Program-made: the position numbers and the translations under genes | Part shown: positions 22,663-34,274 of the stretch, piece by piece | Layout: each line of letters starts with the position of its first letter | How positions within the stretch are numbered: the first letter of the stretch is position 1 | NCBI GenBank assembly: GCA_030998015.1 | Contig: JARWMV010000011.1 | Location: 310,001-374,000, forward strand | DNA: 64,000 nt | Direction: 5' to 3' | Origin: Ceratorhiza oryzae-sativae | Lineage: Eukaryota > Basidiomycota > Agaricomycetes > Cantharellales > Ceratobasidiaceae | Notes under the pieces: model-generated | Told to the model about the DNA's origin: nothing | The model's input: only the letters and a program-made list of their open reading frames with translations | The model's database searches: none

Positions 22663-23463
22663 ATGTCAAAAATATTTAGACGACTTCAAAGCACCACCTC
22701 GATGGCTAAGTAAGCCTCTGTCAGCCTGCACGGTCTTCATACGACAATGATACCTTCAACAGGAACGTATACGTAAGTAATAACCTGATGTGTGACAAGA
22801 TGAAATCAAGAGAGTTATGGGACGCAGTTCGATGTCTCTATTGGCGAAAAAAAAGCCGGACGAATCGTTATGAAACTCTATGACGAAGCGGTTCCCAAGA
22901 CTGCCCGCAACTTCCGAGAACTCGCGACCGGACAAAACGGATTTGGATACGCCGGGTCGATTTTCCACCGAGTGATCCCAAATGTAGGGTTTCTGTATCG
23001 CCATGAAACTTTAATCACACGGATTGCCCTAGTTCATGATCCAAGGTGGTGATTTTACCCGTCACGACGGAACGGGGGCAAGTCGATATACGGCCCGCGT
23101 TTCAAAGGTGTGTATCATGTAGATTAAGCTGTTGCATCCAATGAACAATGAATCTTGATAGACGAGAACTTCAAATTTCGCCACGATAAACCCGGACTCT
23201 TGTCTATGGCTAATGCTGGCCCCAACACGAATGGTTCCCAGGTTAGCATGATCATCTAATCGCAATCTCTAATCTTATATGCACGTCACAAACAGTTCTT
23301 CATCACCACTACTATCACGTCTTGGCTCGATGGGAAGCATGTGGTGTTTGGGGAGGTGGTTGATGGGTTTGAAACAGTCAAGGCTATCGAAGGAATGGGG
23401 ACGGATAGCGGTCGCCCGAAAGATGTGATTAAAATCACCGAGTCGGGAACTATAGACCAATAG
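22663..23463 (+). CDS. Cyclophilin-type peptidyl-prolyl isomerase, frame broken by one base
   Basis: It catalyses cis-trans isomerisation of prolyl bonds in protein folding. The core is [41 protein letters not shown], then [49 protein letters not shown] and a C-terminus ending SGTIDQ. Catalytic Arg (FHR), Phe-Met-Gln (FMIQ) and the Trp of SWLDGKH are present. The first exon, from the ATG at 22663, gives [12 protein letters not shown], which could be a mitochondrial presequence; an internal ATG at about 22,700 would give a cytosolic form. At 23,074-23,078 a run of five G should be six to keep the next conserved segment and its splice phase in frame. I think this is a sequence error. Confidence 0.85.
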
Positions 23464-26265
23464 CTTCCCGCAAATAAATGTCTTCTGCTCTTGGTAATTT
23501 TTCATGTTAAGAGACTTGGCTGTATTTCAGTAACAGCGCAACTGAAAAGGCGCGATCCGGATCCCTTGCACATAGTCTATTTTTTGGATGTACTACCAAA
23601 AAAGGAAATCATGTCAATACAATCTCTTCGTATGGCTTATGAGATTTTAGGCGCCCTACCACCCACCTCATCAAACGGCTTATCGGACTTGCTTCCGAAA
23701 ATCAACGACCACAGGTGAGCGTTCAAAGTCGCCGCGGGCCTGGAGCATAAAAAGACTAATCCGAGGCCCTATTTCAGCCCCAATACCATCTGGATACGTA
23801 CAGGACAGTTTTATTGTCCATCCTTGACCAGTCCATTGCCTGTGCCCCGCCTTTCCATTGCGGGGCAGCGTTCACGCCCTGACGGGTATGACCAAAGGCT
23901 TAAGCATATGGAAGCCTGCAATTTGACCCAAAGACCCACCTGGCGAGGGCTTTGTAGACACTTCCAGCTAATGGGGGACCTTGGTGCCAATCCATCCTGC
24001 TATCTTCTCTCTCGCTCATCTATTTAAGCGCTTTCACTCTCGTCGCGTGGGCCAGGATGGCTACCCCCTAGTCCCTTGGATTGGGTATGGCATGCAGGTA
24101 GGACGATACCCAGAATTATTTTCGGGGCAAAAGCCCTCCTGTAGAACCGGTGGGTATTTTTGGGCGTGTGGCCCTCAGGATACTACATGACCCGGCATTC
24201 GGCTGCCCCTTACTTCCCATGAGGCTGGCTTGGTGGACCCCGTGATCTTGAGAGGTTGCGGCCGCCATGGGGTCCGCCTTGTCAGCTTCCTGTTTGGAGG
24301 TCTGGCGTGGATAAGTGGCGGGTAATGTGGGTTACCCTTGGGGATGCATGTCTCGGTACTCCACCTGTTTGGAGGGATGAGGTGCGTGGAGGAGCAGGGA
24401 TGGCGATCGCCGAGAACCTTGGTGCCGGTCATTCAAGACACTGTGTGTCATAATTTTTTGACCACCTTCAGAACCTTTCGAGGACTTTGATTATATTGGT
24501 AGCCACCCTTCAGATGTCGTTGGCTTCTTATGATTAGTTATGTGCTCCTATTTTGTCGCAATTCATGGAAGATTTGGAGCGCAATGAGCGATAGATGTCA
24601 ATCTGCAAGGTGATCCAAAACTTCAATATTTGTTGTTCGCACAATAATTTGCGAGGTCAATCTACTCATAGCATTGAATAAGTGTGCCTTTCCTCGTTCA
24701 CGCTATCATCCATGCATGCATAGGCCAATTATCAGCCATTACATCATGAATTATGGGACTGAAAGCCGGCGGGATTGGCGTTCAGAGTGGGTTACAGGCA
24801 AGTCTGTTGTGATTCGCAATCTATTGCAAAGTGACTTATATTTTATCAACTACAAACCATAAGCTGGCAACAACCGATCTATCCAAAGCTGACTTGCTGA
24901 AACACGTCTCGGCTAACTTGTCAGGGGGCGTATGGATGAATTCATTTATCTTGGCACACGCCAATATCATACGAGTTCACATGACATCATCACGCATCGT
25001 CTCGATGAGCTAGTTCCGCACCAGTTCCGGAGCTCACCATTCTTAACGAAAAAGATTCCTGGCGCAACCCCTGCTCAGCGCTGGTCACTAGGAATCCCCT
25101 CCTACCAGGCCGGATACATCTTGAACAAGTTCCTACTCGTTCACCCTTTTTGCTGGCCTTTTGATACCTCGTCCTAGTCCTTTTCAGCGAGATGATCTCG
25201 CTTCGAGGATACTGAGCTCGGGCTCGTTCGCACGACAACTCCTTGAGGAATTAGACCCAAAACCCCCGTTAGGCGAGGGTTTCGTCAAGTGTCATTCTCA
25301 TCATTGGGACCTCGGTAGTTAGTTCGACCGGTTCCGCAATTCGCGTCCGCCCCTTACAACTCTCTCTGCACAAACATACTTTTACTCTCAACGCGTGGGA
25401 TATTGATCACCGCGCTATCGTCGAAGATGGGGAGATGGTGCGTGAACGACTCGGTTCGTACGCAACGATATCTTGGCTCATCCGATTCCATAGACTGATT
25501 CAGGGGAGGGGATTGGATGAAGCACGAGGCATGCAGCCATTCAGGCTAACATCGGCCCCGCGTTGGGTTGGTTTCAGTGGGTCAATCATTCCAGAGCCTT
25601 TTTTGCTTGGAATTGCAACCTTGCCGAGCCCCTATTATCGGAAAGGCAGTGTGGCCGGGTGGGTACCAAATGTATGCTTGTTCTTGTCCTCTGTGCATAT
25701 TGGGTGGTTGGCTGTTCGGAGAGACGAGGCGTTTGGGCAGATATAGATGGGGACGACTGTGTCAGTGGCGATCGTGTACTGCGAGGACAATAATTTTTTG
25801 GACACTTTCTCAACTCCGTTGCGAGTTTACGTCGATGGGACCTTTTCATGCTTGGCATCGGAAAAGTCAAATGGAATATGATTTATTTCAAGAACCTCAG
25901 TCGGACGGAATTCCTTCGGCAAAAAATCAATCGACCAGGTCTCTCGGCGAAAAAGTAATCGCTCGACGAACTCTCAATTCACCGACATATAAAAGCGGAC
26001 ACACAAGACAATATACATTCACGTGTCTACATGACAAGTCCAGATACAAACACGCACAGACTCGGGGGATACAGAAAATGATTAAAATGCTACACTAGAC
26101 TCGTAAATATGAAAAAAGTGAGCTCATAATAAATAAATAAAACGAGACAGAGCGGGACGGTGAAATGAGAACAACGCATACAAAATCAAATACCATGCAT
26201 ACAGAAGCTAAATGTCGATCCAAGTGCCGAAAGTGTCCAAGCACGGACATGTCATGATACTGTAC
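23464..26265. other. Gene-poor stretch of 2.8 kb
   Basis: No frame contains a domain I recognise. The longest, 103 codons at 25,435-25,746 and 176 codons at 25,568-26,098, overlap one another in different frames. CpG is normal and I see no transposon ends. It may hold a degraded or lineage-specific gene. Confidence 0.4.
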
Positions 26266-28789
26266 CTACGCCAGAGCATTCTCCCCCGACTTGCGTCTAG
26301 GGTTGAGCTTATTCTTCGGGGACGTTGGGGAGGAAACACGAGGGGATGGTAGAGGAGGACTCGAGTTTCGCGGTTCACGCAATCCACAATCCATCGGCGC
26401 GGATTCAGCACACTTGATATGGGTCCTATTCGTCCAGATCCTTCAGTATGTCTTCACGATCCACATAAACACCTCGAGACTAACCGCATTCCACAATCGT
26501 CGCATTCCAAAACCGGCTTCCAACCCCAACCGAGCCGCTTCAAGCACACATCGCACTTGGCCCCCAACCCGCTCGAAAAGAAAAACTCAAACGGGCTCCA
26601 GCCGGGTGCCTGGTCCGGCGGAGGGCTCCCACCCCGTCCATTGGAGAGCACGGCGCTGGGCGAGGTGGACATTGAACCCTTGCGTCCCGAACTGGGCTTG
26701 ATCAACGAGAACCGATGGATCAGCGAGTGGGTATGACCAGGCCCGTCCATGTCATCAGTCCTAGTCGAGTCCTCGGTCACGCTAGCAATCGAACCCACGG
26801 TCGCACCCGCAATCGAACCCAAGGCCAGTGAATTTGTCGCAGGCATTGCCCCTGGCATGAGCCTCGATGATGCCGTTTGAAATGTATCGATCGACATTCT
26901 CGACCCCGGCCCGTTTTCGACCTGAACAATCTTGGAAGCCTGGGATGCTTCATCGAGCGACATGGCCGAGTCGGATGTGTCCGGCACGGGCGGAGGCGGT
27001 CGGTTGGGCATGGACGGAGAGGCCATCATAGGCGACGCCCGGACGGTGATCGTAGAGGCAGTATCACGCTCGGCGGCATCGTCCAGTTTCGGGGACTGGA
27101 TGCTGGACGCGTTGGATTCGGGAATGGCGGTTGCCACAGACGGCGCTGCGGTGTGGAGCTTGCCATGCAGTCGAATCACCGTCTCGCTATAGGTCGTGAA
27201 CCGAGAGGGCTTGGGAGCAGACTCGGTCGAAGGAATCGAGTCCGTCGGAGGAGGTTTCTCCACCAACGGACTGTTCGCATCTGAACCAGGCTCGCTCGGT
27301 ATGTAACCTTGACCACAAGTTAGACTTCCCCAAACAGGACACACACACACGGTCCACTCACCATAATCCTCCGAACGCTGTGCATAGTACATCGAACCAT
27401 CCTCCCAGCGGGGCGACTCCCACCGGCTCTTTTCCGATGCGGGCGTACGCCCATGCTCCGGAGGGTGAACATGCAACGGCCCCTTGCTCACACTGATGTG
27501 CTCCAACTTGCGCACCGCCTCGTCCAGCTCGTCCGCCTCGATATCCTTCGTCCCATCTCTACCGTCATCCGCCTCGGCCTTGACCCTACCACGAATCTCG
27601 CTCCCAACACCCATCCCAAAACTCGGAATCCTCGGCGCAGCGCTCGGCCGCTTTCGACTCCCGGCCGTAAGAAACTTGACGCTCCCGACATGGGCGTCGC
27701 CGGCCTGCTCGAGTACTGCCAACTCGATCGCGCGTAAGCGGACCAGCACCTCGCGCATGGTCGGGCGGGCCTGTGGATTGGTTGCGCAGCAGTCCAGGGC
27801 GAGATCGACGAGTGCGGGGGGGCACCCCGGAGATGCACGGGATCGAACTTCGTCGGGGTCGATCGCCCAATGGGGAGCCGAACGCTGCGCAGAGAACAAA
27901 GAAAGGCTTGGTATGAGCGATGATCCTCATCAAACACCCCGGGGCGGTCGGCGATATCGAACCGAGACTGACCTTGAACACCGTGTCGTCGGCGAGCTTC
28001 CGGGCAATGACTTCACAGAAAATAACGCCCATCGAAAAGACGTCCGTCGGGAGATCAAACTCTTCGCCGGTTAGGATCTCGGGACTCATGTAGCTGTCCG
28101 TGCCGCAAAAGGTTAGGCGCTTGGATTCTTCGACGTTGCGCGCGGCGATGCGTGCGAATCCGAAATCGGTCACTTTGACGCGCATGTTGGCCGTGAGGAG
28201 CAGGTTCTCGCCCTTGAGGTCGCGGTGGATGCATCGGCGGGCGTGGAGATAGGCTAGGGCTCGGGCCATGTCGGTGAGGATGGACAGGCGGAGGGGCCAG
28301 AGGAGGGGTATACGGGTGTCATGGATGGCGACACGCAAATTGCCATTGTCGATAAATTCGGAGACAATAAAGATCCGGTTGTCGGGCGGAGGGGCGCGTG
28401 AAAGGCCGAGAAAGAGGACCACGTTGGGGTGGCGTGCTTCCCTAGACGGTGTGAATCAGGAAAAGGGGTGGTGGTGTGATCAACGGAAACGCACTTCATC
28501 AAGCGCCATTCGCGCTCGAAATATTTAGCAACATCGTAGTCCTTGGAGGGCAAGACTTCCTTGATGGCGACGTCGATTCCAAGATAGGTTCCTGCGTGAT
28601 TGGCTCAAGGTTTGAATAACCGACGGGTGGACAATAAGCATAGGGCCAACCCTTGTATACGTTTCCAAACGATCCAGACCCCAGTCGCTTCCAGTCGCCT
28701 TGAATGTCCTATGGATGATGGTCGGGTTGATACGCCGCTGCTGCAAGAGGCAAGCCACGCACCTCGTACGGAATGACATCGAAATCCAT
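26266..28789 (-). CDS. TKL-like protein kinase with C-terminal C1-type zinc finger
   Basis: This is a predicted protein kinase of the tyrosine-kinase-like (LISK-like) group. The start MDFDVIPYEDIQGDWKRLGS leads into the glycine loop GSGSFGNVYKG. Then come VAIKEV (the ATP-anchoring lysine), HRDLKGENLL, VTDFGFAR and the activation-segment end SYMSPEIL, so all catalytic residues are present. After the kinase domain (roughly the first 310 residues) comes a low-complexity Ser/Pro/Thr linker of about 350 residues. The protein ends with CDVCLKRLGWGWKPVLE, CDDCGMRTHIKCAESAPMDC, a C1-type zinc finger, and a basic tail (stop 26,266-26,268). The last splice, near 26,470, is needed to complete the finger. 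C1 folds bind diacylglycerol or protein partners in other kinases; the ligand here is unknown. At least five introns are present. Confidence 0.85.
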
Positions 28790-29221
28790 CGGGGAGGAAA
28801 GAATGCAGACGGACACCCGGGGGATATGCGGCTTTATACTGGTGCAGGCTCTGTCGCGGTGCGTCGGGCAGACGGGGAGAGCGATGACGAGCGTGTGTGT
28901 GGCGTCGGCGATGCGTGTGGTCGTCGAGACAAGCCCCTGTCTGGATGGGTGGGCCGTCGAGCCCCAATTTGCAAGCGCCGGATCGGGCGACTCCGGCTGC
29001 ATCACCGGCGATCGCACCCAAGGCACATGTATCAGTCAGCCTCTCCTTATTAAACGCCGTCGTTGGTTGCCGGCAGAGATCACGGCTGGCGGCTTTTTAA
29101 CCACCATCACGCTGTGAGAAACAGGAGTATGCTCCGTCCAACGTGCAATAGTACAGCAGCTTGATACAAATCCAAGGTGGTCGATTTTTCGGATACAACG
29201 AATCAAAAAGAAACCCTGCGC

Positions 29222-29969
29222 TCAAACAGTTCCGCAGCTGACTATCTGGACCGGCTTCTTTGTTGTACCAGATGCCGATCCCTGCGCCTCCATCTGCTTG
29301 ACAATATCCAAGCCTTGGACGACTTCGCCTGCAAGCGAACTCGCATCAGGACCAGACTCATGCATTCGACAACCCACGCACCGAATACGACGTGTTTGCC
29401 GTCGAGCCAGCTCGTCGGGACGGTGGTGATGAAAAACTGGGAGCCGTTGGTGTTGGGGCCCGAGTTGGCCATGGACAGCAGACCGGCTTTGGTGTGTTTG
29501 ATGTTAAAGTTTTCATCTGGAAGCAGCATCAGTCACCATCTCCTAGCCGAAGCACATGACCGACCGTTGAACTTTTCGCCATAGATGGACCTGCCACCGG
29601 TCCCGTTGCCGCGAGTAAAGTCGCCGCCTTGGATCATAAACTGGGGCGTATGTGTGTTGGGCAAGAGCCGGCCGGGGTGGGTGGGATGACGTACCTGGGG
29701 AATAATTCGGTGAAAGACGCTGCCAGAATAGCCGGATCCGTGAGGGGCTATGGCTAGCTCGCGAAAGTTTCTTGCGGTCTTGGGGACGACATCGTCGTAC
29801 AGCTTGAACACGATGCGGCCAGCGGCTGCCCGCCGATGCTGACATCAAACTAGAACAGACTGAGTATGCGCGACAGGAGCGGGACCGGCTCGACCTACGT
29901 ATACGCTGCGGGACAGACGCGGTGAGTCGGAGGGCACGGGGTATATGCGTGGGGCACGTACTTGGACAT
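29222..29969 (-). CDS. Second cyclophilin, frame broken by one base
   Basis: This peptidyl-prolyl isomerase is closely similar to the one at 22,663. The start is ATG at 29,967-29,969, with a first exon of only a few codons. After introns come [79 protein letters not shown] and [11 protein letters not shown]. The last exon is [17 protein letters not shown], ending SCGTV. Near 29,823 the frame between GGQP and RIVFK is off by one; a lost base in a CC/GG pair explains it. All active-site residues are otherwise there. It lies head-to-tail upstream of the kinase gene, 433 bp apart. Confidence 0.85.
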
Positions 29970-32893
29970 GGCGGCAGTGGGGGCGACGGCGAGGGGTGGA
30001 GCAGCCGTGACGCGGACGCGGGTGTTTATGTAGCGGACCGGATCCAATCCCGGGCCGGCCAAACAGCAGCACAGCCACGCTGGATCCGATAGGTGCTCGG
30101 GGCGTTCCGTGGCTATTCTGGCCCAAACGAGATTCCGACTTGGGTTCTAGGGGATGCCACTGCGCAGGGCCGGCCGCGTGTCCTGCGCCGAGCGTGAGCA
30201 TACATCCACTGCCACGCCTGTGGCTCCTCATCGCCATTTACGCCGCCCAGTTCTCCTGCCCGATGGATACTTTTGCCCTACCCCCAAAAGCTTATTGCCC
30301 AGAGCGTGGCATGACGTTTGGGCGCAAGCAGCACAGAATTAAATGTCCAGCCCGGGGTGTTGAATGAATAAAAAACGACCCAAACCAACTGGTGTCCAGA
30401 GTGCGGGGCGTCGGCAGCGCACGATCGGGCGGCGCGTGATCAGATCCAGAACACTCACACACAACAACCACCAGACCACCCAGCACCCGTGCTCGTCGAC
30501 GTGTCCAGCGGCCTTGAGGCCCCCCAGCACGGCGCGTGGTGCGAGATAAGCGTCGAGAGTTTAGTCCGTGCATACGTCCAAGCGCAAGGAACGTTCTTTA
30601 TCGATGGGTGCGCGAACCCGTTCTCTTGCATGCGTTCTCCGGATTTCGCCCTGCTTTCTCTCGTTTGGCTAAGTCAAAACAGAGCACACCTCCTCGGTGC
30701 GGCCGTTACCGTCGATTTTGCTCCTACGCGTGCCCAGTTCGGAGTTGCCCTGCCACATTTCCCTCGTCGATGACGATCGCATGGCTCGCACATAGTCGGG
30801 CGAACCAACGCTGGGCCTGGGCCTCATGATATGAGGGGGTGACCACGAGAGCGCAACAGAACAGGTGCGGGGGATTGACACGTTTGCGCCCAGGTCCCCG
30901 TTTCCTTGTCCATACACAGCAGGTCACTCTCTTGGGTATCGGGCGCGCGGCGGAGATGCTCGGCTTGCCTGTTGTTATCGCACTCCTCGAACCTGGCTCC
31001 CTACCCGCCTCGAACGGGCCCTAGTCCAGCCTCGGTCCCACTCGTCAACGGTGCGTTGGTGTCCAGGTTACGTTGGGTGATGACCAACGGTGCCCTCTGC
31101 GTCGTGTTGGATCGATCGAACCCGAGGTCTGGGAGTCGTCCGAGGCAAGTACTTCGTTAGTTGGTGTGCGCCATGACAAACCTCACCTCGTCGACCTCTC
31201 TCCGCCAACGTCATCGTCCCAACACGGATATCAACACTTGTGTATCCTCGCCATGTCCTATCCTCGCCATGTCCTATCCTCGCCATGTCCTATCCTCGCC
31301 ATGTTCTATCCTCGCCATGCTCTTGGACACGACTTGGACCTTGGACTCCCTACTTGCCCAGCCGATCTTGTCGGGTGCCATATGTATCAGATAACCCACG
31401 TCGCGCCTGGATACACTTTTTCACAACAAATGCACGAACCTTGACCAACCCTTGTCTCTCAGCCGTTGGACTCTTCCAATCGTCTCGCTGACCCGGATCC
31501 AACACGATCGTAGAGATTGGTTGGGCTCTACACAAAGCCAAATCGATGCAGGATGCGCGAGCCCAATGATCTCGCCATCGTCCAAGCGGATGCCGCGCAG
31601 AATTATGGGTACCGACGAGATAAAGAGAACACCCGTACCAATACGTCTAGGACCGTACTCGTCCCTCGATCAACCCTTGTTCAAGCCGCCAAAGCAATCC
31701 AAGGAGCAGAGAGTCAACGCTAGGCAGTCAAGGACGTGTCCCACCCTAGAGCACACTCAAACTACGTCGTCGTCTGATCCAACGGCCCCATCTCCTGCTG
31801 GCTTCCATGATGCGGTAGCGCGAACCAGATAAGCTTTCTGCTTGGATCTCCCAGCATAGCAGATGCGGATAGGGGAGTCGAAATCATAGACGAACATTGG
31901 AGCCAAGGTCCGGTCCCGGTTCGAGGGTGATCACATGTTCAAGAGTGTGCCCAGCCGTCTCGAGAGTTTGTTTTTTTTTTGCGCTCGTGCAAGTCAAAAA
32001 AATACCCAAGCGCTGTGGGTCTATTCGGGCCGTCTGCGAGATCTGACCTGCGTGTGCTGGGGGTTGGATTGGGCTGGGCTTGAGACTTGGGGAAGACGCA
32101 TGCCAATTCGATAATCCGGTGACGAATCGCCGCACCCTTTTATGCTGGAACAAACAACCACCTGTCCTTGGCCTCGAGCCGTGCCGTTTAGACGACATCT
32201 CCGACGTCCAGATTGAGACTTTCCTGTCTTGATATTCACTTTGCGCTCTCCGTGTTCACAATATGTCCTAGCGCGTCATCCGATCCCAAGTCTTGTGAAG
32301 GATATATCCCCCCATTTTTCGTATTGGCATCTGAATACATATACTTGCAGAGCTTTCTATTTCACAAAATATCGCCAGCATCTGGATCGTTTTTCCCTCT
32401 GACCACGGCGGATGCAGCGAGTCGTCCGTTTCAAGAAGTCACGGTACGCGTAAATCACGGCTGTGATAGCGTTATCTATATCCGGCAGATTTGACAGACA
32501 GAAAAGATATTAACCGTAGTGTTGGCCCCTGAAGGCTTGTCCAGATGAAACTCCGCTTAAAAGAATTGCTTGAAACCTTTAGCTGATCTTCAGCGTCGGC
32601 CCGGATCAGCCACCCGAACCACATGGCCCAGAGTCCTAGGGCGACCCCTTCGCCCGATCCAGACTGTTTGTAAAGTTGCACAGTATAAAACCCCGTCATT
32701 AGAGCCCATGCTCGGTCTCTCCCAAAGGGGGTTGTGACAGCGGCTGATTGACGGAGAGTTGGATGACATGTATGTTGACTTGGCTCACCCGACAATTACG
32801 CGAGGTGGATGTATAAATGGTGGATGCGAAGGTTTGCGTTTAGCATTAATTGGTCATCCCTTTTTCGCGTTTTTTTGTTTACTCTTCGAATCG
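29970..32893. other. Gene-poor, GC-rich stretch with a minisatellite
   Basis: It has many overlapping open frames because of its high GC, but none shows a domain, signal peptide or splicing pattern I can support. It includes the cyclophilin promoter at the left and the CBM1-gene promoter at the right. The 16-bp minisatellite at 31,243-31,320 is the one clear structure. Confidence 0.45.
31243..31320. repeat. Minisatellite, 16-bp unit, nearly five copies
   Basis: The unit TATCCTCGCCATGTCC is repeated at 31243, 31259, 31275 and 31291, with a fifth partial copy at 31307. The fourth copy has a single C-to-T change (GTTC for GTCC). Because 16 is not a multiple of three, the repeat would shift a reading frame between copies, which argues that it is non-coding. 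Confidence 0.9.
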
Positions 32894-33350
32894 ATGAAGT
32901 TCTTCCTTGTCTCCGTTGTGCTTCCTCTGGTGACGGGGTACAGCACGGATTTTCATACGTTTACCGAAACCGTGACCGCGCCGTATACCACGTACACTCG
33001 AACCATAACTTTAATTCTCCCAAATGAGAGTACGTATTTGACCACTCGAACGACAAGCACGACATCCCAAACACCCTCGCCTACGTCCAAGCCCATCCAA
33101 AAATGGGGCCAGTGCGGTGGGATAGGCTATCAAGTGAGCCCGGGTTTCTCCCCACGGCCCTCGCCGGCCGATGCAGACAGCTGACAAGACAATACACATA
33201 GGGGTCAACTATATGCGCTGATTCCACGTGTACCAAGATCAACGATTGGGTGAGTCCCCTTGGTTCTATCTATCTATCTTTTTTTTTTTCCCTCATCTGT
33301 ATGTGCCGTGTAAGCTGAGATATAAATGCTAGTATTCCCAGTGCCTCTAG
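32894..33350 (+). CDS. Small secreted protein with a stand-alone CBM1 module
   Basis: The protein has about 101 residues. MKFFLVSVVLPLVTGYS is a clear signal peptide. A Thr/Ser/Pro-rich stretch (about residues 20-68), probably O-glycosylated, follows. The rest is a fungal cellulose-binding module of family CBM1: KWGQCGGIGYQGSTICADST, then CTKINDWYSQCL. The four cysteines and the aromatic residues that stack on cellulose are in place. Two introns are needed: one after GYQ and one after NDW, the last exon coding only YSQCL and the stop. No catalytic domain is present on either side, so it is a binding protein, not a cellulase. Possible roles are cell-wall attachment or masking of cellulose. Confidence 0.9.
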
Positions 33351-34274
33351 GGCTTTGTCGAATCGCGGTGCACCACAATCGGTTTGGTAGAGATTTCAAC
33401 CCTGGAGATCGAGCGGGTGGCCACATGGCAGCCCCACTCACATGGTGTGCCAATCGTGATGGTCGCACCAAAGGCTCGAGTATAGGGATCTTGACAGCCC
33501 TGATGAAATGCATCTCCATTGAAGAGCAATAGCGATCATCGAATCAAGTAAAAAGATTTTCTCACAGATAAGGGACCGTGCAAGCATAATCGGTTTCGGT
33601 GTTCGGATCCCACCATCTCAAAAACCCGCCTGGCCGAATTCAGAGATTTTCTCCGGAACTCCAAAAGGACGTTCTCATTATTGGGTGCAGAGGCGGTCCA
33701 CTCCTAAATCGATCAACCGAGTCCGCGTGGACTCGGCGGCCTCGAGTTGATCTAATGCAAGTTGATATTGGATCTCACGCACACGTATCGATATACGAAT
33801 GAACGTGGATAAAGTTTGGGTTTTATGTTGCAAAATGGCATGGGTCGTCGTGGGCCAGAATTGGGTCTACCTCGCCCGTGAGCGAGGATACTGCGAGCGA
33901 ATGGAACTCAAAACGGATTTGACACGTGCGTAATGGCTGCTTGTATATTTATGCTATTGGGCTGTCTATGGATTATAGCCTAATCTTACCGGTTGTCAAA
34001 TATTTTACCATGGATCAAGACGTAATTCGTGGTCTAGGTTTGAGTATGTTCGCCTTCAAGTATCGTCTATGAAAGTTCAGCCTGGACGTCCTGAGAACAA
34101 AAGGGGTCTTGCTTGTCTTGAATCCCGAGCACTATGGATTTTAGCTAATTCATGCTGCACAAGATCATCGATGGGTCGGTGGGATGGATTGAAGTTCGAG
34201 ACAAAACGCATGTGTACCGTCCAATGGTGATATCACGAGCGTAAATCACGTGGGATTTTGCAATTCCGCTGCTA
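33351..34274. other. Possible fragment of an unrecognised minus-strand gene
   Basis: Two minus-strand segments look protein-like: LRWWDPNTETDYACTVPYL near 33,600 and QDPYTRAFGATITIGTPCEW near 33,450. I could not name the family or link them with confidence. The rest of the region holds nothing I can support and includes the promoter of the thiouridylase gene at its right end. Confidence 0.25.

Noticed and set aside
25435..26098. Two overlapping plus-strand frames as a gene
   Set aside because: They lie in different frames of the same bases, have no domain, signal peptide or convincing splice structure.
26877..28074. Several long plus-strand frames
   Set aside because: They are antisense to the kinase gene in GC-rich sequence and show no domain.
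31240..31320. CRISPR array
   Set aside because: The 16-base units are directly contiguous without spacers and the organism is a eukaryote.
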